A stretch of 64,000 nucleotides of DNA from Balaenoptera acutorostrata (lineage: Eukaryota; Chordata; Mammalia; Artiodactyla; Balaenopteridae), in contig NC_080075.1 of the NCBI RefSeq assembly GCF_949987535.1, positions 2,728,001 to 2,792,000 on the forward strand. Direction: 5' to 3'. The position numbers were made by a program, and so were the translations under genes. This document shows, in pieces, positions 1 to 12,499 of this stretch (position 1 is the stretch's first letter; every line of letters starts with the position of its first letter). Under the pieces are notes generated by a model that saw only the letters and a list, made by a program, of their open reading frames with translations, made no database searches and had not been told where the DNA came from.

Positions 1-1205
1 GCGTTGCAGAAATATCATTAATTTTCCTTGCAGCAGTCAGCGCGTGCACAGGAGACCTCACCAGAGCTCTCTCCCTGGACGCGGGACCCTCTCGGGACTG
101 CAGTTTTGATGGTCCCTGAATAAACCGCAGCTGTGTCCTCAGAAGATGAACACAAACAGTGCAATAAACAGAGACTCAGGCTCGGGGGTCCTGAGTGGGA
201 AACAAGCGGGGCTGTAAACAAGACCCCCGTCTTTAAAAAATGTGTTCCCAGAACTAAAAATGCCATCTTTTTCTGGAGAACACCTGCGCTCGGCTGGGCA
301 GGGGCGCTGGAGGGGACTTTGCTCATCTGAGCCTCTGGATTGTTCTCGTATGTTGGCGGGAGTTTCCTTCCAGCTCACAGCTGTTTTATAGTCAGGGCAT
401 CATCTGCTCTGAAAACCAGCTGAACTGTTTATCTGGAGCTGTCCTCCTGCCATCCCCGCATGAGGAAGGGCGGCGGGGGGGAGGGTGGTCACTGCACCCT
501 CTGTTTGGAAAAAAGAAAAGGTAACACGTGCTTTAGAGAGGCAGGTTGCGTGGTCTCAAATTCACTCTGTCTGCTCTCCTTGTGAATATTCAGGGAGAGA
601 GGGAAGCTGGGCAAGGCTGGAACCTAACAGGCCCTGATCAGTCATTCCCTGCTTTGCTTTCAGTGTCTTTACTTCCTCCTCTGCCTCGACAGCAAGAAAA
701 AGCTCTTTCTAACTGATTAAGATGCACTAGCCGCCTCTCTGTGGCTGCGTCTGGTAACCGAGTACCAGACGCCCCGTGTCAGGGCTCCACATTTGTGCCA
801 GGAAAAGTCGACGTTGTCAACTTGAGTTTCTGAAGTCCCACAAACATCCTGCAGGAATCCCTTTTCAGACATCGCGACCGCAAACTCCTCTCTCGCCGGC
901 CCTGAGCTGGGGTGAAGGGAACACATTCTCCAAGCCTCAGCACTTTCCCTGACGGGCTTTGCTGCGCACACGCCCCCGGGTGTCAGGACACGCCATCCAG
1001 CCATCCTGGTGAAAAGTGCCAGACCTTTGCCGGGGGTCTCGGCAGAGCCACTCTGAGAAGGGGCCGGTGGGGAAGGAGGCTGTGAGGACTGCCCGCACGG
1101 CCTTCCTTTTTTTTTCTTTTCTGTTGCTTTAACTTTATTATTTACTTCATATTTTCTTAGCCTTTGACTCTAAGAGATGTACTAATGGGGAAAATACGGG
1201 TATTC
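1..1205. other. Unique sequence, no gene recognised
   Basis: I see no gene, RNA gene or repeat that I can name here. The stretch is of mixed base composition. A few CpGs cluster around 880-980. Short open frames exist on both strands but none resembles a known protein, and none is flanked by convincing splice sites. Confidence 0.5.
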
Positions 1206-1300
1206 TTTTTTTTATTGAAGCGTAGTTGATTCACAGGGTTGCGCCAGTATCTGCTGTGCAGCAAAGTGACTCAGTTATACACACGTATACCGCATAGCCT
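1206..1300 (-). mobile_element. L1 3' end fragment
   Basis: A T-run is followed by TTATTGAAGCGTAGTTGATT and by bases like those of artiodactyl L1 3' untranslated regions (GCAGCAAAGTGACTCAGTTAT). The element is therefore on the minus strand and truncated at its 5' end. It is diverged, and I could not find a clean target-site duplication. Confidence 0.65.
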
Positions 1301-3589
1301 TCTACGTACCGCGGGTTAACTGCCTCCCTGGGAGCAAGAGAAACTGACCCCAGGACCTCTGAACGGGAAAGACAGGAGGTCCTAGCAATGGGCTGACGGG
1401 GGCCACCACCCTCCCTCGGCCCCACTCCTGGGGCCCCTCCCTCCCACCTGCTCCTCCCATCTCACTTGACCTTCAAGTGCTGCATCTTCCCTGCTCCCAC
1501 CCAGCCTCTCTTCCTCAGAATTCCTAGATTTTGGCCTCCAAACCAACTATTTGACTCGTATAAACTGCCTTGCAGTGCGATTGTTTTCACTCAATGTAAT
1601 TTCTCTTCTTTTGAACCAGAGATAAACTCCTCAACCTCAGGGCTGGAATCTTTTCCTCTCGTCGCGTCATTGCTTTGCAAGTATCAGGGACTTCATGGAG
1701 TTTGTTCATCCTCCATTCAACGCACATGCCCCACCAGCGTTTGAGGCGGAGACACAGACTGTATCCATTTCCAGTGAAAATAAAGCAGCCGTGAGGCTGC
1801 AGCCTCGTGCAGGGAGACTGCCTCAGCCTCCAGGAAGGGCCCGCTTCTGTGTGTGATTTTCCCCTGTAACCACCTGAGCCTCCCATTTGCAAAGGGAGGA
1901 GATTGCTTCCGACACCCTGCAAAGGTCTCTTATTAAACACTAAACTCTGCCAATGTGCACTGTATTTCCTTTGTTGTACGATAAGAGTTCAGTCACCGCA
2001 ACTTTGCGGTGCTGAAGTCCCATCCGCTCCCACCCTGCCTTCAATGGACGTCTCACCAGTCCCCTTCCCTGGAAGGCCTGCTGACGTGGAGCTGAAATCT
2101 TCCTCCTTTTCAATTCCATCCTCAGTTTTTAGTTCTGCTTTTGAAGCCACATATTCAATTGAATCCACCTCTCTCCGGACAACTCTTCAGTTGCTAGGAG
2201 ACAGGCATCACCAGCCACCCCACTTCCCATCACCTTGTGCGGCCCCGACCTGAAGGCCACCCAGACGCAGGGACTCCGTGCAGGCGGGCAGGCATCCTTG
2301 GTCAGCGCTGGCTGCAGTGCCCCAGATGGGCCGTGCTCCAGGAAGTGTACAGAACAGTGGGGCAGTTATCACCCTTGCAAAGGACACTGTACTCTTATTA
2401 GTACAGCTTAAAATTGCACTAGCTTTTTTGGACAGCCATGACCCATTTTTAGCTCCAAATAAACTTGTGGTTTTCTAAAAACTGCCATGCCCTTCTCAGA
2501 GAGAAAGCCAAGTTTCCTCCCCAAGTTCTGTTAACAGATATTTTTTTAATCTAATTTAACTTTTTATTGAATCACATTTACTAACTTCTCCTCATTATTT
2601 GTTTTAAAAGGGTGGTTATTGTGTAATAGGAAATTTTCTTTAAGATTATACTTTTGAATATTATGTTACTTGGATAATATTTTAACTTAATAAAATAAAA
2701 GAACCATTTTTGGTACTTCCATTTCTAAAAACAAGGTTTTTTCTATGTGGATAAGTGGGAGTTGTGATCTTTGGAACTCTGAATTAAAGAAGAGTCTGTA
2801 TTCTATTCACCCATCTCTCATTCTCTAGTGTGCAGATTATTCCAAATATATCGGTCTGTGGTGTTTAGGAAAATTGGGATAATTTGAGCAAGGGAACGCT
2901 GAGTAATTAAGTGATGTTGGTGGGAATGATCACTCAGGTGTGTTCTGGTTGCTTAATTGGAAACGAAGTTAATTATGAGATTCACAGATGAAGTTTTGCA
3001 GTTATTGGATTCGCAGACATTCTCAAACCCATCTGTACTTTTGGGTACCCTTCTTGTTTGGGGGTTTGTCAGGATTTCAGTGGAAACAAGTCATCCGAGG
3101 GCTTTATTATTCACCCTGGGCTGGATTTAACCTTGAGAAGTGTGCCAAGGCCTTCTTACTCCAGTTTGGTAGTTGAAGTCGTTGGGACCACAGACACAGT
3201 GGTGTCGTTCATAAAGAAAAGCCTTGAGGCCTTGGGTGTCTGCGCTGGAGCATCTGGTGGAATTTAGGACCTCGGTGCCAGTGAAATATGAGGTAGCATC
3301 CAAATACCCAACCATCCAATAATCGGCTTTAAATGTGTTATTCCATAAACCCTGTCATATGTGTTTTTCTTTATAGAAAGTGAAATTCATCTGGAAAAAC
3401 ACCTTGGGAAATATTTGTGAAGTCATGTGGTCTCCCAGATTAGAGCCACCAAAACCAGCCTTTTCTCTGACACCTGTCATTTTAAACTGCGAGGGCTGCA
3501 TTTGGGATTAGGAAACATCATCCAGCTATTTTTGGAATGTGTGTGTGTGACATTTTGCTTCTTGTTAGCGTCTTTTTAAAAATAAAACA
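1301..3589. other. No feature recognised
   Basis: This is mostly unique sequence that becomes AT-rich after 2500. The open frames at 1466-1744 and 1903-2253 are short and unlike any protein I know. Old repeats may be present but cannot be assigned by eye. Confidence 0.45.
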
Positions 3590-4480
3590 TTTTTCTTGTA
3601 ATGTAACATATATATGAGATATATATGATATACATCTCTTCACTGCAGAAAATCAGAAAAGTAAATAAAAATATAAAAGAGGAACATAATCTCAACATCC
3701 TAGCCAACATTCTAGTGTATTTCCTTATTCCTTTTTTTTTTTTGATTCATAAATATGAATATGTAGGGTAATTTTTAAACAAAAAAAGACATCATTTTGT
3801 ACACATAATTTTGTAAGCTTCTTTTTTCTCTTAAAATTATAAAGTAAGCAATTCCACACATCATTTACTGTTGTTCAAGTATCTGATCTTCAACGGCTAT
3901 GTAATTTCCATATATATGCACATATAAGTATAAATATATAGTATTTCTCCTAATTTAGCACGTTTAGGTGGCTTCAGCTCTTTTGCTGTAATGATGCTGT
4001 GATAAATGTCTTTGTGCATACATCTTTGACCATATATCAGATTATTTAGAATAAATTGCTAGAAGCAGGAACATTCAGTTTAAAGGAACTCACAGTTTGT
4101 AAGGCTCTTGATACATATAAACCAAGTGCTTTTAAGGAAACTTTTCCAGTACAGATTCATTTCAAGAGAGAATGAAAGTGGCCCTCACATCATCCTTTGT
4201 AGCACTGAGTCTTATTTTATTTTTCATCTGCCAATTTTATATGAAACAGTAATTTCTAGTTTTAATTTGCACATCTGTGATAACTATTTACAATGAACGT
4301 TTCTACGTGCTCTGTATACAGGCTCCTTTTATGAACTGGCTCTTCTTGTCATTTGCATATGTTATGAATTTTATTAACCCTTACCCCCTTTTAAAAGATC
4401 TTAATGGTTGCCCTTTTAATAAAAGACTCTGGACTGTGCCTGCTTGTAATGTATTGTTCTTGTAAATTATAAGTTAATTG
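3590..4480 (-). mobile_element. Old L1M-type LINE remnant, antisense
   Basis: The sequence follows the antisense of old mammalian L1 3' regions. Matching pieces are a pattern like GATAAATGTCTTTGTGCATA, a GATTATTTAGAATAAATTGC block, an AAGGCTCTTGATACATAT block, and TTTTAATTTGCACATCTGTG before 4280. It is strongly diverged and has no open frame of note. The boundaries are approximate. Confidence 0.6.
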
Positions 4481-5939
4481 TGGGTTATGGAGGGTTCAGG
4501 CTGGTGATTCTTTCCAAAGCATCCAACTTTCTTTTTGTCCAAGCAATCACTTTCTTTCCTTTTGTGCTCATATTTCGCTGGTTTAGATAATGTTCAAGGA
4601 AATTATACAACGTTGATAACAAGTTCTTAACAGATAAGAACAATTTTAAGAAAGGATATAAATGAGATTGGGAACAAAGCCACCTTGCTTGTGGCTTTTT
4701 GATTCCACCGGTGGGGTCAGACACATCATGTACATCAGGGGGACCTTGGAGCCTTCAGCACAAGCTGGTGCACCTGGGTCCAGCCTGTGTGTTTTACAGG
4801 GGATGGAGGGTGAGGTCTGGTCCAGCCAGCCAGCCTGGAGAGTAGAGCTGGGCTGGGGGTCTCCTGCATCTCACATTTGAAGAGGAATTTTACCCCAGGT
4901 TTCTCTTCGTTTCTTCTTTCCTCCCTTTAACTCTCTGGTTCACCCCTCGGTGCTAGGAAGGTTATTCACTCACACTGCCTTTATTTTTCTAGCAGCTCTT
5001 TGATGCTCTCCTCCCGCAAGACAGCTGCAATTTTGACAGGTATTGGTGAAGTCTCATAATGACATGCAGAAACTCTGACATCTGGGCTAAATAAGTAAGC
5101 GAATGAATAAATGGATGAGTTGTCAAATGTTAATCATAAAAACCACAACAATGACCTTCCAAAGAGTGATGCTCAGGCTCTAATTAGGGCAGGATTATCC
5201 TTCTAGAAGATGGGCATTTTGCTCAGAGACCACTTGACCATCTGTGGACTGACAGCTGAGGAAATTTCCCCCAGAAAGAGGCCATAAAGCTCTGGCCATG
5301 ACACCGAGGCATTTGGGGGTTGGAAGAGGTGACTGGGTGTCTATATTTTGGCTGTAAGGTTAGTAAGTTCGTGCATTTTTGAAATGAAGACTTGGTGATC
5401 CAGATATCAAATCATGAACAGAATTAAAAGGAGAAAAAAGTGGAAAACTACGTTGGGTGAAGAGAATAGGGAAAAAGTAATCATTTGGAAGTACTGAAGG
5501 AAATACTTCTTGCATTGTAAACTGGAGACATATTTTGAAGACAGGATGCAAAACAAGTCCTTCCCAAGCACTCCCGGCCCCCTGGGTGACCAGGTGGGAC
5601 AGGCAGCTCCAAGTAGGGAGAGTGGATGTCTGCACGCAGCCTTATACCACCCCCCATGACACCTACCAAAATGGTTTGCTCGGTGAGAATCCCCCTTTCA
5701 GCAGAAATCAGGGCGGTGGCACCTGCGCTCTGAAGAAAAATGTTGATGGGGAATTTGCCGCAGGCAGGCACCTCTCAAAACCCAAGTGTAAAAATGCAAC
5801 AGAAAGGTTCCAAGCATGAAATCATGACAGTGGGTGTTCTTTGCTTTTGCCCAAGCACATTTTATTGGCCTCTGGAATCTTACTTCCCTACACTTGCTGC
5901 TTCTCTCTAGTTTCCTGCTAATGTAAAAAAACGATGTCA
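4481..5939. other. No feature recognised
   Basis: I see no gene and no repeat that I can name. A splice-acceptor-like string (GTGTGTTTTACAG) lies near 4798 but has no matching donor that would make a credible exon. Confidence 0.45.
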
Positions 5940-6245
5940 CCTATACGTGGAGGCATCAGACAGACGCCAGACCGGTTCCTGCCAATGGAATGAGCAGAAG
6001 AGAGGTGTGTCACCTCTAGGCCAACTTGGGGGGGGTCTCTCCCTCGCTCTTTCTCCCCATCTTCCCGTGACCATCAAGGCCCAGGGCTGCTGGAAGCTTC
6101 ATGCTGAAGATGGCAGGGTCTCCATCAGCCTGACTGTCTAAAGGACCACATGGACCCAGCCTCCACACTGGACCTGACACTATGAGGAGACAGACTTGTG
6201 TCCGGTTTAGTCACCGAGATTCAGGGCTGACCTGTCACAGCGGCC
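5940..6245 (+). repeat. Solitary LTR remnant, MaLR-like
   Basis: The stretch resembles an old mammalian LTR (ERVL-MaLR type). Early on it has a TGCCAATGGAATGAGCAGAA-like piece. It ends with a degraded form of the common LTR tail containing TCACCGAGATTCAGGG. No internal retroviral region is present, so it would be a solo LTR. The family assignment is from memory. Confidence 0.45.
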
Positions 6246-6399
6246 GGTGTCACTTTAATACTCGAGCATCCCCCCTTCTCAGAAGCTTTTAGCCTCTGCA
6301 CACATGGCAGACATCTCAGCAAGAGATGTACCCCTGCACTGCCTCCCTGAATACAGGGCTGCACCACCCCTCTGCAGAGATGGGGGAAGACCCACCCGG

Positions 6400-6485
6400 G
6401 GGTCTTGCTGCCCCAAGTGTGGTCCACAGACCAGCGGCATCAACACGAGCCTCTCTGAGAGCCCCCATGTCAATGCCCTCGCCTT
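6400..6485. mobile_element. MER20-like hAT fragment
   Basis: The string CCAAGTGTGGTCCACAGACC, followed by an AGCGGCATCAACA block, is the core of a MER20-type non-autonomous hAT transposon. Only a short diverged piece is recognisable. The rest of 6246-7364 shows nothing I can name apart from a short CATT-rich run at about 6684-6712. Confidence 0.5.
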
Positions 6486-7364
6486 GTCAGTCATTGGTTA
6501 AGAGTGGGCGCCAGGGGGCAGCCCTCCCAGCAGGGGCTTTGGGAGACTTTGGGAGCCAGTCGAGGGGACAAGGGCGGAGCGATCAGTGTCTCCTACAGAC
6601 GACGGTTTAAGGAAAGGCAGAATCACGACTCAGCACTCTCCAGACATTCCAGGGCTGGCTTATGATATGATGTCTTCGCTTACCCATTCATTCACTCATT
6701 CATTCATTCCTGACGGCTCTACCATCCCACCACCTTCCCTGCTTGCTGTCACTTCTACTCACCCAAAGCCCAAGCTGGGGAATAAAAAAGAGAGAAGTAT
6801 TTGTCACCTTCAACATGTCCTTGAAAGACTGTCATCACAGACTCAGAGACCACGCTGTCACTTGGCTCTTCCCACCTAGGCCAGCAGGGAAGGGGCAGGA
6901 AAGCACGTGGGGACAGCCCCAGGGGCCTTGCTGAGCTGCCCCACAGAGCGGAGGACCGGCCGGTACCGCCCACCCCAGCCCCTCCACCACCACACCCACC
7001 ATCCCTGGGCAGCTGCCGTGCAATCAGGTCACGCCATGCACCACGCCGATCTCTCCAGCTGTACCCTCCAAGCCAGGACTGGTCATCAGAAAACCCACAG
7101 GAGCTGTGGGACCTGCTGGGAGGTGCTGGCCCCTGTGCCTGGCTTGGCATTTGGTGCTAAGATCACCGAGAACAGTTTTGTGGATGTATTTACATCTGGG
7201 CTGTGCTGAGCCTCCCAGGCTGGAAACACAGGGCTCCGCTTTGCTGTGTTCTCCGCTCTGGCTTATACTCCCCGGGTATGATTTTAAAGAGTCTGTGTTT
7301 TCACATGAAGAGAAAAAAGGGGAGATGAGCTACATCTCCATATGCCCTCATTTAAACCTTTGTG

Positions 7365-7447
7365 CTGCCTCGTGACGATGTATCAAGCTGTACAGTCACG
7401 ACGTGCAGTGGTCTGTATTTGTTATACTTCAGTAAAATGCTGAAAAA
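7365..7447 (+). mobile_element. Old L1 3' terminal fragment
   Basis: AAGCTGTACAGTCACGACGT, then a piece with GTTATACTTCAGTAAAATGC, resembles the 3' terminus of old L1 elements, which end in a string like TTATACCTCAATAAA. It is short and diverged. Confidence 0.4.
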
Positions 7448-8639
7448 ATAAACAGCAGGTCACATTTTACCTCCAGAGCGTCGCCAGCATCCATGAAAAT
7501 CTTGTTTGTTCCCGTCTTGCACTTTAGCTGGAACCCCTGTGTCAACAGGCACAGAGGCGGCTGCCGTTCACCTGCCCCAAGTTCAGACCCCAGCCCCCGG
7601 TTTGCCCGGTAGCCACGGCACTGGGTGGAGCCAGAGTCAACCCCATGGGGAGCACAGATGAGGTCACAGAGAAAGGGGACAAACCCAGAGGAGTGAAAGG
7701 AAAATGCTGTCCGTTTTAGAAGAATATGAATCTCAGGCATCACGAGCTTGAGTTTGAAAACAAAGGACCAGGCACCTAATTATTTATGGCATATTTCTAG
7801 CTCGCCAGGAATGTTTTGTGGTTATAAGCAGAGCTAGCTGAACCCTATAACTCTGTCTGTTTGCGTGACCCACACGGTCTGAGATAGAATTCTGGAGGAA
7901 GGTTCTGGTGCTGAATAAGCAGACGCAGGAGGTCACTGTACCTTTCTGCACCCCGGCCTCCGTGAGTAGAACTCCCCCAAACTCCCCAAGTCTGACTTAA
8001 ATGATGTTTCGGAGATGGGGTTCCAGGCCTCTTCTCACCCTACGTAGCACGTAACTGTAACTCCTTCCCGTTCTAAAATTCCCTCGTGTGTGAAAGCTTT
8101 TTGGAGAAGAGATGCTAAAGAAAAACCAAGAACCAGGTCAAAAGCATTTTGAATGTTTCCTTCAATTGGTAGAGTCAAAGCTATGAACCGTGCAAGGCTG
8201 TTTTCAGAAGCCCCCCCCCTACTATTCCTGGGACATGTGCAGGGGGTTAAATGTGTGGAACCAGCATTCTTTGCTCTCCCCTGACACTCTCGTCCCTCGG
8301 CTCAATGAATGGCTTTTCCAGGACTGATACTTACTAATAGGAGACTAGCCCTGATTCTGACCTCGATGATGATTTCTGTCTCCAAGAGGTTATGACTTTG
8401 TAATTAAGAGGCTTCCAATGTGCTTCTGCAGTCTTCCAGCTCTACTTTAACAGACATTTACCAAGAGCACCCAGAAAGCTTGCAATTTAACCCAAAAAAT
8501 GTGAATTAAATCACACACCAATCAAAGGCCCAGTAGGTTACATGTTTTAAATTCAAAATATTTCAATAAAAATTGTATTTTCTGGTGATAGAGGATATTT
8601 AATTTAGAGAGGCATAAATGTGAGAAGAAATAAATGAAC
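7448..8639. other. No feature recognised
   Basis: This is unique sequence without a recognisable gene or repeat. A short C-run lies at about 8212-8219. Confidence 0.45.
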
Positions 8640-8810
8640 ATCATTCATAATCCCAATACTTAGAGGTAATGACTACATTTTGTGTGTGTGTGTGTATGTA
8701 CACACATAAAATTCTATTGAACGTAATTCCGTATTTTGCCTTTTTCAATTGATATTATATTGCATCTTTTCATACCATCACGTAGTCTTTAAAATTATGC
8801 ATTACTTAAA
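8640..8810 (-). mobile_element. Old L1 3' UTR fragment, antisense
   Basis: The piece reads like the antisense of an old L1 3' untranslated region. It has CCAATACTTAGAGGTAATGA, then a TG microsatellite at 8681-8696, then TTTTGCC and CATCTTTTCATACCATCA blocks. It lies head to head with the sense-orientation L1 end at 8874. Confidence 0.5.
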
Positions 8811-8873
8811 ATTCACAGAAAGATAGGAAGAACATCCTTGCAACCAACTCCCAGCCAAAGAAATGAAATATTC

Positions 8874-9107
8874 TATAATATAAATTTTTAAATGACATGG
8901 GAAAATAACAACATGTTATTTGAAAACAGCAAATTGCAAAGCAGTTTATATAGTATGATTCCAATCTTGGAAAAATAATATTTTATGTGTACAGAAAAAA
9001 ATAGAAGGATACTACCAGGTGATGGAATAAGTGATTTGGGGGGTGTGCTTTTCTATATTTGTCGAATTGTTTATAATAAATTTTATTTTTCTAGTCAAAG
9101 AAAAAAT
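8874..9107 (+). mobile_element. L1M-type 3' end insertion with perfect TSD
   Basis: This is a 5'-truncated L1 3' untranslated region on the plus strand. It has AGTTTATATAGTATGATTCC, then a GGATACTACCAGGTGATGG piece, then TTTATAATAAATTTTATTTT and a short A-rich tail. A perfect 14-bp direct repeat, GAAATGAAATATTC, flanks it at 8860-8873 and 9108-9121. That is a target-site duplication and fixes both boundaries. Confidence 0.75.
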
Positions 9108-9121
9108 GAAATGAAATATTC

Positions 9122-9479
9122 CAACACAGCTGAATCTCTCCGTGCACCCACGCCTCCCAGTTCTCACTCAGTTCCTCCCACTAAGAGGAAACCTTCTTTC
9201 AGATTTTGGTGATCACTTAAGGAATGTAAGTAATCACATTTATTTGCTGATTACAAATAAATTTTGGTGATTAGTTACTGAAATAAATGATGTCTTGTTT
9301 TTACACATTTTTCTTTGTCTTGCTTTTTGTCCCCCATTATTTCTGGGAGGTGATGTTTTGTCTGGACCTTCCCGCTTATGGACTTGTGTCACCCTAGGCC
9401 ACCTGTCCCCTGCTACGTGGTACCCACCGCCCAAAGGCGCCACCACACCCGCCGTCCTGCTGATGGACAGACGTGCCCC
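9122..9479. other. No feature recognised
   Basis: Unique sequence. I see no gene or nameable repeat. Confidence 0.4.
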
Positions 9480-10304
9480 TCGTTCCCCTTTATCTCCAGT
9501 TTCACCTTCCGAGGTTTCAGTTAGCCTTGGTCAACCACCATCTGAAATGTTTAAATGGAAAATTCCAGAAATAAGCAATTTGTAAAGTTTAAATTGTGCA
9601 CCATTCTGAGTAGTGTGATGAAATCTCGGGCCATCCCACTCTGTCCTGATGGGACACAAATCATCCCTTTGTCCCGCCTATTGGTCACCTAGGAGGCATC
9701 TCAGTTAGCTGATCAGCTGTCACAGTATTGAGAGGCTTGTGTTCAGGTAACCCTTATTTTCCTTAATAATGACCTCAACGGGCAAGAGTAGTGATGCTGG
9801 CAATTCGGATACCCCAGAAAGAAGCAGCAAAGTGCTTCAAGTGCAAAGCTGAAAGTTCTCAACTGAATAAGGAAGGGAAAAATCGTATCCTAAGGTTGCT
9901 AAGATTTACTATTAAGATCAAGTAAGAAGGAATCTTCGATTCGTGAAACAGTGAAGAAGGATTAGAAATCTGTGTTGGTTTTGCTGTCGTACCTGAAACT
10001 GAAAAAGTTACGGCCACAGTGCGTGATAAGTGCTCAGTTAAGACGGAAAAGGCATCAACTTTGTACAATAAGATATTTTGAGAAAGAGAGAGAGCACATC
10101 CACATAACCTTTATTACAGTATATTGTTATAATTGTTCTCTTTTATTAGTTACTGCTGTTGATCTCTTACTGTACCTAATTTGTAAATTAAATTTTATCA
10201 GAGGTATGTATAGGAGAAAACATAGTGTATGTAGGGTTTGGTACTACCAGGCCTCCATCAGGGGCCTTGGACCATATTCCCTCCACGGATAAGTGGGGAT
10301 GACG
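9480..10304 (+). mobile_element. Tigger1-like DNA transposon, internally deleted
   Basis: The left end carries a degraded inverted repeat (CCCCTTTATCTCC, then GAGGTTTCAGTTA). The right end carries its partner (CTCCACGGATAAGTGGGGAT). Between them lie the Tigger1 5' region (TTAAATGGAAAATTCCAGAA), the start of a pogo-type transposase, and the 3' region (ATTGTTATAATTGTTCTCTT and GTAGGGTTTGGTACTACC). Most of the transposase gene is missing between about 10063 and 10065, so this is a non-autonomous deletion derivative. The family match is from memory. Confidence 0.85.
9769..10063 (+). pseudogene. Broken N-terminal remnant of Tigger1 (pogo-type) transposase
   Basis: The ATG at 9769 opens a frame reading MTSTGKSSDAGNSDTPERSS. 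This follows the known start of Tigger1 transposase, including the KSSDAGNSD core. The product would be a DDE transposase of the Tc1/mariner pogo group, here only its DNA-binding N-terminus. The frame stops after 27 residues. Further homologous sequence continues in shifted frames, for example KVTATVRDKC-like codons near 10000-10030, up to 10063. There the sequence jumps to the 3' end of the transposon. Catalytic residues are absent, so it is a dead relic. Confidence 0.8.
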
Positions 10305-10309
10305 TCTTG

Positions 10310-10960
10310 CCAAATTCATCTCCAAAGTGGTTGTCACAGCTTTATTTCTACAAGCAGTGCATAGAATTCACATAGTTTCACATTGGAGCTGCCAGACATT
10401 TGGATTTTTACCAGTCTGAGTGCAACGTAATAAATCACTGTGGTTTCATTATCTTGCCCATTGTTCCAACACACGAGTTTTAATAGATGCACCATACGAT
10501 TTCATCCGAAGGAGAGACCAGAATTTATTCACTTTTCCCTAATTATTGGACACACAGTGTGTTCCCAATTTTTCACTATGTAAACAATGCTTCATTGAAT
10601 ATCCCTGTGCATAACTCTTTAACTAAAACGGCTGTTGACATTCCTTAGGATAAATTTATGAAGATGTACACGATTCAAAGTGCTGACACACGTTGCCAAA
10701 TTTCCCATCAGGAGAACATGCCTGCTTACTACCAAGTGGCAGCTTCTAAGCGTGCCTCTTTGCTTGCCCCTCTATAAACACTAGCTAAATACTATTTAAC
10801 AAATGATATTTATCAGTTTAATGGGTGAACAATTGTAACTTGTTTAAATTTGCATGTTACACTCTTACTGGTGAGTTTGATCTTGTATCTTATGTGTTTA
10901 TTGATTACTTCTTATTTGGTCAATTATTAACACGTTCTCCTTATCTATTTTCATATTGAA
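10310..10960 (-). mobile_element. Old L1M-type LINE remnant, antisense
   Basis: The piece starts with CCAAAGTGGTTGTCACAGC and AAGCAGTG, a degraded form of the antisense L1 ORF2 string ending in CCACCAGCAGTG. It continues with ATTGAATATCCCTGTGCATA, CCTTAGGATAAATT and GTTTAAATTTGCATGTTACA. All are hallmarks of old L1 read on the antisense strand. No coding potential remains. Confidence 0.55.
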
Positions 10961-12499
10961 TGCCTACGGAATGAGACAGCTTGAAATTTGAAAATACTGT
11001 AATTTAAAACAAATTTTCTATCCATACAGCTGCAGAAAAAAAATTCCCGTAAGCAAATGAGGTCTTTTGTAAAATGGTGTCTGTCCAGAACGGAGCATTA
11101 ATGATCAAGTCACATGGTACCACCAGGAGATAATTACATGGATTCAGACTTTTTCACTCGTGGACTCAGGTTTTGATTTTAGTTTGAGCCAAGCCACTTG
11201 ATAAAGTTTCTTAATAATGATAAGCCTGTCAGTAAGTTTAATATTGAAGATAAATAAAATATGTTAAAATAATATTTTCTATAAATCCAGGGTGCATGTT
11301 TAGGTGAAAGAAATCTCACAGGACCAGACAGCTCCTTCCAGGGTATGTGCTCACACACAACCTCATGGCCAACTTCATAATTAAAAGTGGCCATAGATGA
11401 GAACATAATTCAGGGCTGAGACAATTTTCTATGAGGACACAGAGCTGTAAGAAAGAAGCTCACCCCAGCTAAGAGGGAAATCATAAGAGAAGCTGGTGAT
11501 GGGCCTCATTTGCAAGGGAAATGCAGCATTTGTATGAGCTGAGCTGATTGCTTTCCTTAAATGGGAAAAGACTGGTGTCTCTCTAACCTGCCAGGAAGGC
11601 TCTTGATGTCTCTTTCAGGACTGCCTGTCTCCCAATCTTTTCTCCCCTCCCTACACTGGGATGAGAAGCTCAAGATGTTAGGATAGCACACAATTAAATG
11701 GCACTCAATTCATAAATAGGCAAGAATTGTGAGAAAATGGCTAGTTGGAAGTGAAATGAAATCGCCATCGATCTGAGAGAAGTGTAGTGTAGAAATTAAG
11801 TCCAAAGACCAATCACCTAAACATGCATACAGCCTACTCTTGTTATGCACAGTAGTTTCTATCTAGAAAGTCGCCCCAAACACTGAATTAGTGAGAGTTG
11901 AACCACTGCTCCCTGGAGAAAGACAAGATTCAGTTCCTGGGAGCGTCTGGTCACCTGATCTACACATAACCTTGTTTCTTGTGTGTTTCTGTTTAAAGAC
12001 ACCTTATTTAATGTATATTGTTGATCGACTGACATTGAACTCACAGTCAACAGCACCATAACTCATGCCTAAACAAAGCTCATTCAACACACACATTTTC
12101 TCCATCAGGTACATCACAACCTACTTGTTCCTGGGACTTCAGCATGACACACAAGGGCCATTTTAAACCTGAAGTCACCAACAAAAAGCACAAAAGTGCA
12201 AGATGTTTAGTGGTACTAAGTAGGCTGGAAAAAGGACACTTGTTTCCGGTCTTGGAGCCAAGCCAAGAAGACAGAGCCTCACCTTGGGCCACCCCAGCTG
12301 GAATCGTGTGTGTTGGGCAACACAAACTTGCCCCCGTTCACGTCTGTGAAGGACACGGAAGCACCAGGAGTTCTGATCTGGTGGTTGCAGACACGTTCTA
12401 GTGAACAGACGAATTCCTGAATCCGGATCCATGAACAATGAGACCCAGTGTGTTTCAAATGCTCCGCTCCAGCGTTGCCTTTTTTCTAGGCACCAGGGT
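10961..12499. other. Mostly unique; possible old DNA transposon at about 11815-12400
   Basis: I see no gene. Between 11815 and 12400 the text (TGTTTAAAGACACCTTATTT and AACTCATGCCTAAAC-like pieces) feels like an ancient Tigger-related element, but I could not locate terminal inverted repeats. The assignment is weak. Confidence 0.3.

Noticed and set aside
1206..1325. Target-site duplication for the L1 end at 1206
   Set aside because: TACGGGTA near 1194 and TACCGCGGGTTA near 1307 look alike but need gaps, so I did not count them.
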